This document shows positions 54,487 to 62,588 of a stretch of 64,000 nucleotides of DNA, piece after piece. The notes below the pieces were generated by a model. The model was given only the letters and a program-made list of their open reading frames with translations. It searched no databases and was not told the origin of the DNA. A program made the translations under genes and the position numbers. The number at the start of each line of letters is the position of its first letter. The stretch's first letter is position 1. Origin of the DNA: an uncultured beta proteobacterium (lineage in GTDB: Bacteria; Pseudomonadota; Gammaproteobacteria; Burkholderiales; SG8-41); contig CAITMU010000103.1 in assembly GCA_903893565.1 (NCBI GenBank), positions 1 to 64,000 on the forward strand. The letters run 5' to 3'.

Positions 54487-55515
54487 TCAAACACTCTGAA
54501 AACGAAAGCATCCCTCCACATCCCGCGATCGTCGTAATTGTGAGCGAAGCATTAAATAATTTAAATGTGCAATCGCCTCTCCCATAGCGAAAAGCAAATG
54601 ATGATCATCGAATTTTCGTTCAAACAACACCGGCAACACTTCAGCGGCGGTTTTAGGTTCCTGGCAAAACAGACGCAAGCGGTCTAATCTCACGTGATGA
54701 TGTTCCTGTAAAGCTTTGACCCGAAGGGCCGCGCCGCGAAACGGCAACCCATGGGAGGGCAACACCAAAGTCGAATCAGGCAAAGAGTTAAATTGAGAAA
54801 GGCTCGCCAAAAATTCACCCACCGGATCCGCCTCCGGTTCACTGGGCCAAACACTGACATTGGTGGATATTCGTGGCAATAGCATATCGCCTGCAATGCA
54901 AAGCCCTAGGGACTCACACACCAAACTCGCATGCTCAGGCGAATGCCCGAAACCAACGCTAACCTCCCAGTCGTGCGGTCCTATACGAATCCGTTCTCCG
55001 TGCCGGATCACCCGATGCGAACTGGGTAATTGTGGAACCCCCTTCTCATAAATATTTTCTCGTCTCTCAATCCAGCCCTGGCCCTCTAAACCCAATCCGT
55101 GCGCCTGCATTAATTGGGCTAACTTCGGGCCCTGTGTGCCGCCGATTCGATGATGTACCACATGCGCTTGCAAAAACTCTGCCTTGGTCATCCAAGGAAT
55201 CAGTCCTTGGGGTTCACATAACCAATGACAAAGACCGATATGATCGGGATGAAAATGGGTCACGATGACACGCGTGATGGGCTTACCGCCTAAAAATTTA
55301 TCGATAATGTTAAGCCAACACTCACGGGCCTCTTCGGTCGCGAAACCACAATCCACTACGGTCCAACCCGCCCCATCTTCCAACAACCATAAATTAATAT
55401 GGTTAAGCACAAAGGGTAAAGGCATCCGCAACCAAAATACCCCGGGGACGATCTGACATAAAGAGCCCGGATGTGGCGCTTGAGCAAAGGGGTATTCCAG
55501 TGTCTGGGAGGTCAT
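54487..55515 (-). CDS. MBL-fold metallo-hydrolase (LACTB2-like)
   Basis: The 342-residue protein has the metallo-beta-lactamase core. ITRVIVTHFHPDHIGLCHWL near 79-98 is the HxHxDH zinc motif, GFGHSPEHASLVCESLGLCIAGDMLLP near 187-213 holds the next His and Asp ligands, and LVLPSHGLPFRG near 250 the last His. The C-terminal part (about 265-330) resembles the winged-helix domain of LACTB2-like proteins. Relatives act as thioesterases, glyoxalases or nucleases; no substrate can be inferred. It converges on the orphan glycosyltransferase gene. Confidence 0.85.
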   Translation of the reverse strand: MTSQTLEYPFAQAPHPGSLCQIVPGVFWLRMPLPFVLNHINLWLLEDGAGWTVVDCGFATEEARECWLNIIDKFLGGKPITRVIVTHFHPDHIGLCHWLCEPQGLIPWMTKAEFLQAHVVHHRIGGTQGPKLAQLMQAHGLGLEGQGWIERRENIYEKGVPQLPSSHRVIRHGERIRIGPHDWEVSVGFGHSPEHASLVCESLGLCIAGDMLLPRISTNVSVWPSEPEADPVGEFLASLSQFNSLPDSTLVLPSHGLPFRGAALRVKALQEHHHVRLDRLRLFCQEPKTAAEVLPVLFERKFDDHHLLFAMGEAIAHLNYLMLRSQLRRSRDVEGCFRFQSV

Positions 55516-55977
55516 CGGCTAAACAATTTTTTAGGCAAAAAAAAGGGGGCGCTTGCAGAGTAAGAAAAGCACTAACCCCCCATTGTGCCTTGTTTTGGTA
55601 GACACGTCGAACCCAAAAAGTTCCTATAATCTTGCGTTTCCGCCTATGAAGTTCACTCTAGCCGCCTTGTAGATCTTGGGCGAAAAAAACCTTCGCTTTT
55701 AAAGCTCGGTCGCATCCTCTTCGTTGCGCTCGCAGAGAAAAGCACTTTTACCTATCGGCCTCTTTACCGCCCTTTTTTCCTCTGTCTCAACAAGCAAAAC
55801 TAGCAAGGTTATAATACCGCTATGTTGATCCTATCGCCTTTGTAGACCTAACCCATCCATTGAAGAGGCCCCTTTACGCCAGTCGGATTTGTTTAACCCT
55901 GCCTCTTCAGCGTGGCCGACCATTTACTTTATTAAGCTCCCCCCCATTATCTCATTTACATTAAGCCAAGGCCTTCC
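55516..55977. other. Divergent intergenic region with two candidate promoters and a leader hairpin
   Basis: 462 bases between the MBL gene (minus) and the HMG-CoA lyase gene (plus). Two perfect TATAAT boxes face right, at 55625-55630 (TAGACA at 55599-55604, long 20-base spacer) and 55810-55815. A 9-base inverted repeat, TGAAGAGGC at 55861-55869 with GCCTCTTCA at 55901-55909, would form a hairpin with a 31-base loop in the leader. No known RNA family is recognised. Confidence 0.45.
55787..55815 (+). promoter_or_regulatory. Candidate promoter for the HMG-CoA lyase gene
   Basis: TCAACA (55787-55792; four of six to TTGACA), a 17-base spacer and TATAAT (55810-55815). Transcription would start near 55822, giving a 5' leader of about 155 bases. 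Confidence 0.45.
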
Positions 55978-56886
55978 ATGTCAATTCCCAAAAAAGTCAA
56001 ACTTGTAGAAGTCGGTGCCCGTGATGGATTGCAAAACGAAGCCTCACCGGTGCCTGCAGAAGTTAAAATTAAACTCATCCACCTTTTACAAGAGGCCGGG
56101 TTACCCGTCATTCAGGCCACCGCCTTTGTTTCGCCTAAATGGGTACCACAAATGGCTGATAATGCCCAAGTGATGGCGGGGATTACCCGCCTAAGCGGCG
56201 TGCAATATCCCGTGCTCGTACCTAACCGAAAGGGCTTAGATGCAGCCCTGGCCGCTGGATGCAAGGAAGTGGTGATTTTCGGTGCGGCCAGCGAAGCTTT
56301 TTCTAAAAAAAATACCAATTGCACCATCGCTGAAGGCATTGCAAGATTTTCAGAAGTTTGCCATGAAGCCTTAGCTCAAGGACTCAAGGTACGCGGCGAC
56401 ATGTCGGTTTGTTTGGGCTGCCCCTATGAAGGCCCTGTTGACCCTGCTGCGGTGGCTCGTCTAGCACGTGAATTTGAGCAATTGGGTTGCTACGAAATCA
56501 CCATTGCCGACACCATCGGGGTGGGCACCCCTGGCAAGATGCGCGCGGTGATTGAGGCCGTGACTCGTCATATTGCCATTGAAAAATTGGCTGTGCACGT
56601 GCATGACACCTACGGACAAGCTATTGCCAACATTTATGCAGCCCTAGAGTGTGGGATAGCGACCTTTGACAGCTCGATCGCCGGACTCGGCGGCTGCCCC
56701 TATGCCAAAGGTGCAACGGGCAATGTCGCCACGGAAGATGTGCTGTATCTTTTAGATGGCTTAGGTATAGAAACCGGAGTGTCCATGTCGCAACTATTGC
56801 TCGCCGCTGACTATATTTGTCATCATTTATCACGTCCAACCTCTTCTCGAGCCGGCAAGGCCATTGCCAATAAAATGGCAGCATGA
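55978..56886 (+). CDS. mvaB: Hydroxymethylglutaryl-CoA lyase
   Basis: The 302-residue TIM-barrel enzyme splits HMG-CoA into acetoacetate and acetyl-CoA, the last step of leucine breakdown. VKLVEVGARDGLQNEASPVP near 8-27 supplies the metal-binding Asp, AVHVHDTYGQAIANIYAALECGI near 204-226 the two metal His residues, and SSIAGLGGCPYAKGATGNVATEDVLYLL near 231-258 contains the catalytic Cys. Length is typical. No other leucine-degradation genes (liuABCD) are nearby. Its stop overlaps the start of the DUF1289 gene by four bases. Confidence 0.96.
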   Translation: MSIPKKVKLVEVGARDGLQNEASPVPAEVKIKLIHLLQEAGLPVIQATAFVSPKWVPQMADNAQVMAGITRLSGVQYPVLVPNRKGLDAALAAGCKEVVIFGAASEAFSKKNTNCTIAEGIARFSEVCHEALAQGLKVRGDMSVCLGCPYEGPVDPAAVARLAREFEQLGCYEITIADTIGVGTPGKMRAVIEAVTRHIAIEKLAVHVHDTYGQAIANIYAALECGIATFDSSIAGLGGCPYAKGATGNVATEDVLYLLDGLGIETGVSMSQLLLAADYICHHLSRPTSSRAGKAIANKMAA

Positions 56887-57110
56887 TCGATATACGCATA
56901 GCACCCGACAAGACGTTGCAAAGCGCATTCGACCCCTGGGAACCAATGAGCTCGCCTTGTATAGGTCTTTGCGAGATAGAGAACACAACGGGGTTTTGTC
57001 GGGGCTGTGCCCGCACATTACATGAAATTTCCTTTTGGACCCGTTATAGCCCAGAAGAGCGCAAAGCCATTGGCCAACAATTAAAGCTTCGCGACTTAAA
57101 AAATGCTTAA
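56883..57110 (+). CDS. DUF1289 protein
   Basis: The 75-residue protein has the DUF1289 cysteine pattern SPCIGLCEIENTTGFCRGCARTLHEISFW (about 24-52): C-x3-C-x8-C-x2-C. This suggests a bound zinc or iron-sulfur cluster. The C-terminal YSPEERKAIGQQLKLRD helix is also typical. The function of the family is unknown. Translation is coupled to the HMG-CoA lyase gene through an ATGA overlap, and the DUF2889 gene follows after 17 bases. Confidence 0.9.
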   Translation: MIDIRIAPDKTLQSAFDPWEPMSSPCIGLCEIENTTGFCRGCARTLHEISFWTRYSPEERKAIGQQLKLRDLKNA

Positions 57111-57127
57111 CTCGAGGTGAAAGCACC

Positions 57128-57691
57128 ATGCCCCTGACTACCCCCAAACCGCGCCAACACATACACACACGTCAAATCGAGTGCAAAGGTTATGAACGAG
57201 AAGACGGCCTGTGGGATATCGAGGCTCATATTGTTGATAGCAAAACTTACATGCATACGCGTCGACATAACGGAACAAAACTCCAGCCCGGAGATCCCGT
57301 TCATAACATGTGGATCCGTTTAAGCATTGATTTAGATATGTTGATCCATGAGGCCGAGGCTAAAACCGATGATAGTCCCTACCCCAGTTGTGGTGATATC
57401 ACGATTAATTTTAAATCCCTCGTCGGCGTAAAAATCGGTCCTGGGTGGCGCCGTGAAATTGGTCTGCGCTTAGGAGGGATCAAAGGTTGCACTCATTTGG
57501 TCGAACTCTTAGGGCCCTTGGCAACCACTGCCTTTCAAGCCACCGGACGGGCTCGAGAGGCCCGCAACGCGCATCGCACCACCCCCAAAATACCCTATCA
57601 ACTTAATTCCTGCCATATTTACAAAGACGATTCTGAGTGGGTGTTAATGCGTTGGCCTGATCACTATACCGGCACTAAAAAAACTCCTTAA
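57128..57691 (+). CDS. DUF2889 protein
   Basis: The 187-residue protein matches DUF2889: HTRQIECKGYEREDGLWDIEAHIVDSKTYMH near 13-43, VHNMWIRLSIDLDMLIHEAEAKTDDSPYPSC near 58-88, WRREIGLRLGGIKGCTHLVELLGPLATTAFQ near 107-137. The family is cytoplasmic, common in beta- and some alphaproteobacteria and uncharacterised; its conserved His and Cys residues suggest an enzyme or metal site. It lies in an operon-like row after HMG-CoA lyase and DUF1289. It converges on the MFS gene five bases away. Confidence 0.88.
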   Translation: MPLTTPKPRQHIHTRQIECKGYEREDGLWDIEAHIVDSKTYMHTRRHNGTKLQPGDPVHNMWIRLSIDLDMLIHEAEAKTDDSPYPSCGDITINFKSLVGVKIGPGWRREIGLRLGGIKGCTHLVELLGPLATTAFQATGRAREARNAHRTTPKIPYQLNSCHIYKDDSEWVLMRWPDHYTGTKKTP

Positions 57692-57695
57692 ATCG

Positions 57696-58916
57696 TCAGG
57701 AAAAACGCTTAAAACCCCAGCGCGCCAGCGGCGAAAGGGCACCAAAAACACCAATACTCATAAACGCCAAACCCCAAGCTTGGGTGCTTTGATTGCCCCC
57801 AGCATAATCGAGTACGAGGCCAAAGGTGATCGGGGCCACGAGTGCAGCGCTAAATCCAACAAAAGAATAAATAGCCAATACGGAGCCTCTCAAATGCGTT
57901 GGGGCTGAACCGATAGCCCCTGCTGTTAGTGTCGCTGAATCTCCTAACATCAGGCCATAGTGAATAAACATCAGAACAAAAACGACCGCTATCGGTAGCC
58001 CCGCCGTAAAACCCAAACAACAAGCACCTAAGCCTGACAACGCCATAAAAAAATAAATCACTTTGCTGCGTCCGATACGCAAAGCAAACTCATTGCCCAA
58101 GATGCTCATCAACGGACCTGACAAATTAATCAGCGCTCCCAGACTAGCCGCGCCCCAAGCGATAGTCGACACGGAGGGTTGTAAGGTGAGGCTAAAGGCC
58201 AAGAATGCCACCATCCACGATCGGTGCCCAAAGAGCTCGAAATTATGTACTGCATATCCAAGAATATAATAACGAGTCGTAGGTTGTGCTAGGGCGGGGG
58301 TAAAATTAAGTAAAGAAGTGACGCTTTGTTCCGACGACTGTGTCTGTCCCTTAGGCATATAAACATTCACTAACACAGCGGCCACAACCGGTCCTAACGT
58401 GGCGAAAATAAAAGCCGCTCGCCACCCCCCATAGGTGGCCAGTGCGCCACAGACCGCAATCGAAAGACTAGAGCCGAAACCAAAACAGCCCGCATAAAAA
58501 GCTGTCGCTCGTGCTTGAGAGGCCCCCTGTAGGTGATCGGTCAGCGTTTTTAATCCTGGCATATAGGTGCCCCCCAACCCTGCGCCAATAAAAAACTGAA
58601 ACAATAGCGCACTCATCAAGCCTTGCGCGAACAGCGTAAACCCCAAAGCGCCAAAAGCCGAAAGAAAACAAGCCCCAGCGTACACTTTACGGGAATCACA
58701 ACGATCGGTTAACGCCGTCAGTATGGGCACCGCGCACATGTAGCCGGCAAAAACAAAACCCCCAATCAATCCAGCCGCAGAGTTGGTGAGCGACCACTCA
58801 CGCTGAAATTGGGGTAAAAGCGTCGTATAGGCAGAAAAACCACTCATACTACAAATTTCTGCCAAGCACATCACGAGCGTCATCCCTATGGCCGATTGCC
58901 GTGTCTTCACCCTCAA
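57696..58916 (-). CDS. Major facilitator superfamily transporter
   Basis: Using the TTG at 58916, six bases after AAGGGGG (58923-58929), the product has 406 residues and 12 membrane segments. MTLVMCLAEICSMSGFSAYTTLLPQFQREWSLTNSAAGLIGGFVFAGYMCAVPILTALTDRCDSRKVY near 12-80 is the usual first half with the loop 2-3 motif (DRxxxRKVY). Substrate is unknown. The frame is open to 59003, but that start lies inside the upstream oxidoreductase gene, so I prefer TTG 58916; ATG at 58883 is another choice. It follows the PYROXD2-like gene by about 25 bases and is likely co-transcribed. Confidence 0.82.
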   Translation of the reverse strand: MRVKTRQSAIGMTLVMCLAEICSMSGFSAYTTLLPQFQREWSLTNSAAGLIGGFVFAGYMCAVPILTALTDRCDSRKVYAGACFLSAFGALGFTLFAQGLMSALLFQFFIGAGLGGTYMPGLKTLTDHLQGASQARATAFYAGCFGFGSSLSIAVCGALATYGGWRAAFIFATLGPVVAAVLVNVYMPKGQTQSSEQSVTSLLNFTPALAQPTTRYYILGYAVHNFELFGHRSWMVAFLAFSLTLQPSVSTIAWGAASLGALINLSGPLMSILGNEFALRIGRSKVIYFFMALSGLGACCLGFTAGLPIAVVFVLMFIHYGLMLGDSATLTAGAIGSAPTHLRGSVLAIYSFVGFSAALVAPITFGLVLDYAGGNQSTQAWGLAFMSIGVFGALSPLARWGFKRFS

Positions 58917-58941
58917 GCGCGTCCCCCTTATCTGTCTTTTT

Positions 58942-60570
58942 TTAAACCCTCTTCCAACGCCGTGCACCTTTCTTAAAATCACGAATGATTTCTCTGGCTG
59001 CATTGTGGCCCGGCGCGCCCGTCACCCCTCCGCCCGGGTGAGTCCCCGCGCTACACATATACAGACCTGCAATCGGGCCCCGATAAGCCCCGTAACCTAG
59101 CAAAGGTCTCGCCGTCCACAATTGATCTAGGGTTAATGCCCCATGAAAAATATCTCCCCCTACCAAACCAAACCGCTGCTCAAGATCCAATGGCGACAAT
59201 ACCATACGGCCCAACACACTTGCCTTGAAGTTGGGGGCATATTGATTCACCGTATCGATCACTAAATCGGCCGCTGGTTCTTTAATCTCTGCCCAATCCA
59301 GTCCATTGGGTAACACCGGATTAAAATGCTGACAAAATAAACTCGCTACATGTTGGCCAGGCGGAGCCAATGAGTCATCTACGATCGAGGGGATCACCAA
59401 TTCAACCACTGGTGCGCGCGAACAACCCAATCGACGCGCATCAAAATATGCCTCCTCCATATATCGTAATGATGGGGCTAGAACAATACCGGATTGATGA
59501 TGTAGGGCAGCGTTATTGCCGGGCAAACAACTAAAATTAGGTAATTCAGATAAAGCCACATTCATTCTGAAGCTACCCGAAGCGCAATGGTATTGCTTAA
59601 TACGACGCAAAAAATCAGGCTCCAGCAATGGGGGGGCAATCAAGCGGGTATACAAGAGCTTTGGATTGATCGCCGACACAACACATCGCCCCTCAATCAG
59701 GCGCCCATCGGCAAGTAATACGCCCTGAGCACCACGCTGATCCACACACACCTGAGTCACTGCACAACCGGTTAAGATCTCAACGCCACGACGTTCGGCT
59801 TCCTTGCGCATGGCAGCACTAATAGCCCCCATCCCTCCGAGGGCATGGCCCCAGGCGCCCCGTTTTCCGTTAACTTCCCCCAGCGCATGATGCAACAAGA
59901 CGTAAGCCGAACCTGGGGTATAGGGACTGGCAAAATGTCCGACGATGGCATCAAACCCAAGCGCCGCTTTCAGGGGTGCCGATTCGAACCAATGATCCAG
60001 AAGATCACCCGCACTTTTAGTAAAAAAATCCAAAAGATCCGCGCGGGTCTGAGCCTCAATTTTATGGGCTAGACGGGCTAGGGACAGAGCGCTTAAAAAA
60101 TCCCCTGTCCATCCCCCTTGCCCAAGATTGACGGGGGTCTTTAACCACAGTTCGCGCACCACACTGGCGACCCGCTCCAGTCGAGCGTAATACTCGGGTA
60201 GGCTTTGGGCATCGCGCGTACTAAATCGTGCCACTTCGCCTTGGATCTCAGGCAATGAGCGGCCCATGAGTAAGTATTGATTGTCCGAAAGCGGTAAAAA
60301 ATTAGCCGCTGCACGCTCCACGATCTTAAGCCCATGCTCCGCCAGATTAAGATCCTTAATCACCTTCGGATGCAAAAGGCTAACGGTATAGCTTGCGGTA
60401 GAGTTTCGAAAACCGGGGTGAAATGACTCGGTGACCGCGGCACCTCCGACTTGATCGCGCACTTCGATTAATCGCACTTTCATACCGGCCCCAGCTAAGT
60501 ACGAGGCACAGACCAGACCGTTATGTCCGCCCCCTATCACCACGGCATCAAAAGGATGTCTCACGCTCAC
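58942..60570 (-). CDS. FAD-dependent phytoene-desaturase-like oxidoreductase (PYROXD2-like)
   Basis: The 542-residue protein starts with the FAD-binding FDAVVIGGGHNGLVCASYLAGAGMKVRLIEVRDQVGGAA (about 8-46). GALTLDQLWTARPLLGYGAYRGPIAGLYMCSAGTHPGGGVTGAPGHNAAREIIRDFK near 475-532 is the C-terminal signature of the PYROXD2/CrtI-like group. True carotenoid desaturases belong to the same superfamily, but no carotenoid genes are nearby, so PYROXD2-like is the better label. The reaction is unknown. It probably heads a two-gene transcript with the MFS transporter. Confidence 0.85.
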   Translation of the reverse strand: MSVRHPFDAVVIGGGHNGLVCASYLAGAGMKVRLIEVRDQVGGAAVTESFHPGFRNSTASYTVSLLHPKVIKDLNLAEHGLKIVERAAANFLPLSDNQYLLMGRSLPEIQGEVARFSTRDAQSLPEYYARLERVASVVRELWLKTPVNLGQGGWTGDFLSALSLARLAHKIEAQTRADLLDFFTKSAGDLLDHWFESAPLKAALGFDAIVGHFASPYTPGSAYVLLHHALGEVNGKRGAWGHALGGMGAISAAMRKEAERRGVEILTGCAVTQVCVDQRGAQGVLLADGRLIEGRCVVSAINPKLLYTRLIAPPLLEPDFLRRIKQYHCASGSFRMNVALSELPNFSCLPGNNAALHHQSGIVLAPSLRYMEEAYFDARRLGCSRAPVVELVIPSIVDDSLAPPGQHVASLFCQHFNPVLPNGLDWAEIKEPAADLVIDTVNQYAPNFKASVLGRMVLSPLDLEQRFGLVGGDIFHGALTLDQLWTARPLLGYGAYRGPIAGLYMCSAGTHPGGGVTGAPGHNAAREIIRDFKKGARRWKRV

Positions 60571-60594
60571 TGGAGCACCCCCGATTTATTGATG

Positions 60595-61857
60595 TTAAGA
60601 CAAGGCAACGGGACTTGTCTCGATGACAGGACGGTCTAAAACCACAGGTGCCAGCATAGCCCCCCAAAACAACCAGAAAACGTGGGACTCTGGAAAAGTA
60701 CGAAAATGCGAGCTAAATAAACTCGTCAAACACCACACACATAAAACACCCTGCAAAATACCGGTATAGGGACCGGGCTGACGGGATTGCCGAAAGGACA
60801 CACCTAAAAACAATAAAAAAACCAATAACCCAACTATCCCGTTCTCCGTCAGGATAAATAAATATTGATTATGGGGATCCTTCGTCAAACAGTTAGGACA
60901 GCCTTGTGCCAAGGCTTCGAAATGATCTTTGTATTCTTTGCCAAAGCTACCCGTTCCAAAACCAAACCAAGGTCGCTCAGCAATCATTTGCAACGTATTC
61001 TTATAATAATTCACTCTGGCCCCTGCCGCACTCTCTCGGTCAGTTTGGTAGGCCCGAGCCTCCTCAGCCACTTGGTTGACCCGTTGTCTAAGCCCCGATG
61101 AAAGACTAAAAACCAATATGACGCCCACCCCAATGGCGATTGCAACTCGAATATAATTTTTTTTCCCGTAACGACGAGCAAACCACACCCAGAAAACCAC
61201 CAATAAACCAATATAAGCACTTCGCGCCATAGAGGTAAAAATAATGTTCAAGGCAAATAGCGCGGCCAAGGCATACCCCCAACGACGCTGATCCGTTTGA
61301 ATCTCCCCACCCCAAGCCAAACAACACAAGGCGGCCACTGCAAAGGTCATACCTTGGGTGGTATGGTTAGTAAAAACGACTCCGGGGTAATCAAAAGGAA
61401 ACGCTGGGATCCAACCCAACCAACTTACTAAAGAAGCCACCAAACCTATCAGCGATATCAAAACAAAAAACTCGATAAAACGTTTTTTCCAACGCATTTC
61501 GGAAAAAAGTCCCAATAAAATGAATCCGTAAAAAAGCTTTCGCCAAGACCATAACGAATCCAAACTCTGACTAAAGGAAGCCTCACTGTAGATCGTATCA
61601 ATAACGAGCAGCAACATAAATGCACACAACGCTTGACCCACTCGCTGGCGTATCGCACAACCTAAAATCTCCAACGCCTTCCCCGAAACCAGCCAACTGA
61701 TTAACATACCCCCCATCGCAACGCTACAAGCGGCGGTGGACACCGAGACTAAGCCTGCGCCTAAAATGGCACAAAGTCGCGTCAAATCTAGGCACTTTTC
61801 TGACCAATTACGGTTTTTAAAAGCACTCACACCTTCATCGCCATAGCTGATAGACAT
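60595..61857 (-). CDS. O-antigen ligase / Wzy-family membrane protein
   Basis: The 420-residue protein has about ten membrane segments. The large periplasmic loop contains RESAAGARVNYYKNTLQMIAERPWFGFGTGSFGKEYKDHF near 275-315 and KDPHNQYLFILTENGIVGLLVFLLFLGVSF near 324-354. That PHNxYL region with the upstream Arg is typical of the Wzy_C family (WaaL ligases, polymerases and related glycan ligases). With a GT25 gene and msbA beside it, attachment of O-antigen or another glycan to lipid A-core is likely; pilin oligosaccharide ligase is an alternative. Its ATG overlaps the end of the GT25 gene by 23 bases. Confidence 0.85.
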   Translation of the reverse strand: MSISYGDEGVSAFKNRNWSEKCLDLTRLCAILGAGLVSVSTAACSVAMGGMLISWLVSGKALEILGCAIRQRVGQALCAFMLLLVIDTIYSEASFSQSLDSLWSWRKLFYGFILLGLFSEMRWKKRFIEFFVLISLIGLVASLVSWLGWIPAFPFDYPGVVFTNHTTQGMTFAVAALCCLAWGGEIQTDQRRWGYALAALFALNIIFTSMARSAYIGLLVVFWVWFARRYGKKNYIRVAIAIGVGVILVFSLSSGLRQRVNQVAEEARAYQTDRESAAGARVNYYKNTLQMIAERPWFGFGTGSFGKEYKDHFEALAQGCPNCLTKDPHNQYLFILTENGIVGLLVFLLFLGVSFRQSRQPGPYTGILQGVLCVWCLTSLFSSHFRTFPESHVFWLFWGAMLAPVVLDRPVIETSPVALS

Positions 61858-62560
61858 ACTTACGCCGCAATTTTTCCAGATGAAATTTTAACCACTGTAC
61901 CCACCCTGAGTGTGCGGGCTCCAAGGAAGTGTCAAATAACCCCAACTTACTGCCCTGCTCAACCACCGGATCCTCTAACCATAACATTTGGATACCCAAA
62001 ATCCGATCCATGCTCTCAAACTGATTATCCATGGGTTGACTGATCCGGTTAAGCTCAATCCACTGAAGGCGACGCTGTGCGGTAGCCGGTGTTATTAAAT
62101 AAGAATCAGCAAATCGACCTCGAGTCGCTGGATACAGACGCTGCCCCTGACGACGCTGACTGCGGGGAGTGTAGAAGTTACCGCCGCAACCTAAAAAAAT
62201 TACATGGGGATCCGGATAGTGCGGCGCTTCTCGCAAGGCGGCTTTCAATCCCTGCATGAAATCTTCGGCTAACACAACATCATCCTCAAGCACCAGATGA
62301 TACCCCGCGGTGCCTGTTGCAATATGCTGTAAGGCCACGACATGCTTCATGGCACAAGATTTTTGAGCTTGTGACAATGGACTCTCGCAAAAATACTGCG
62401 CTTCTATCTGGGGGGTGAGGGCCTCACGATCCCACTCGTTAATCACCTGTGCGGTCAAATCAAAACGCGCCAACTGAGCACGTACGTGGGCTAAACGCTC
62501 GGTAAAGGCACGCACGTTAATCACATAAATCGACTGCAAATCCGTCAAAGGGACACTCAT
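61835..62560 (-). CDS. Glycosyltransferase family 25 (LPS core/LOS) protein
   Basis: The 241-residue protein begins IYVINVRAFTERLAHVRAQLARFDL, has SQAQKSCAMKHVVALQHIATG near 62-82 and YHLVLEDDVVLAEDFMQGL near 86-104, the EDD motif of GT25 enzymes (LgtB/LpsA type), then YLITPATAQRRL near 153. GT25 proteins add galactose or related sugars to LPS or LOS core, at the cytoplasmic face of the inner membrane. It lies between msbA and the O-antigen-ligase gene, which fits lipopolysaccharide assembly. Confidence 0.9.
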   Translation of the reverse strand: MSVPLTDLQSIYVINVRAFTERLAHVRAQLARFDLTAQVINEWDREALTPQIEAQYFCESPLSQAQKSCAMKHVVALQHIATGTAGYHLVLEDDVVLAEDFMQGLKAALREAPHYPDPHVIFLGCGGNFYTPRSQRRQGQRLYPATRGRFADSYLITPATAQRRLQWIELNRISQPMDNQFESMDRILGIQMLWLEDPVVEQGSKLGLFDTSLEPAHSGWVQWLKFHLEKLRRKYVYQLWR

Positions 62561-62588
62561 AGGTCATTTGATAAAAAAATATTTGTCT

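Noticed and set aside
55620..55680. Possible tRNA or small RNA gene after TATAATCTTGCG
   Set aside because: The TATAAT resembles stable-RNA promoters, but no cloverleaf or terminator follows.
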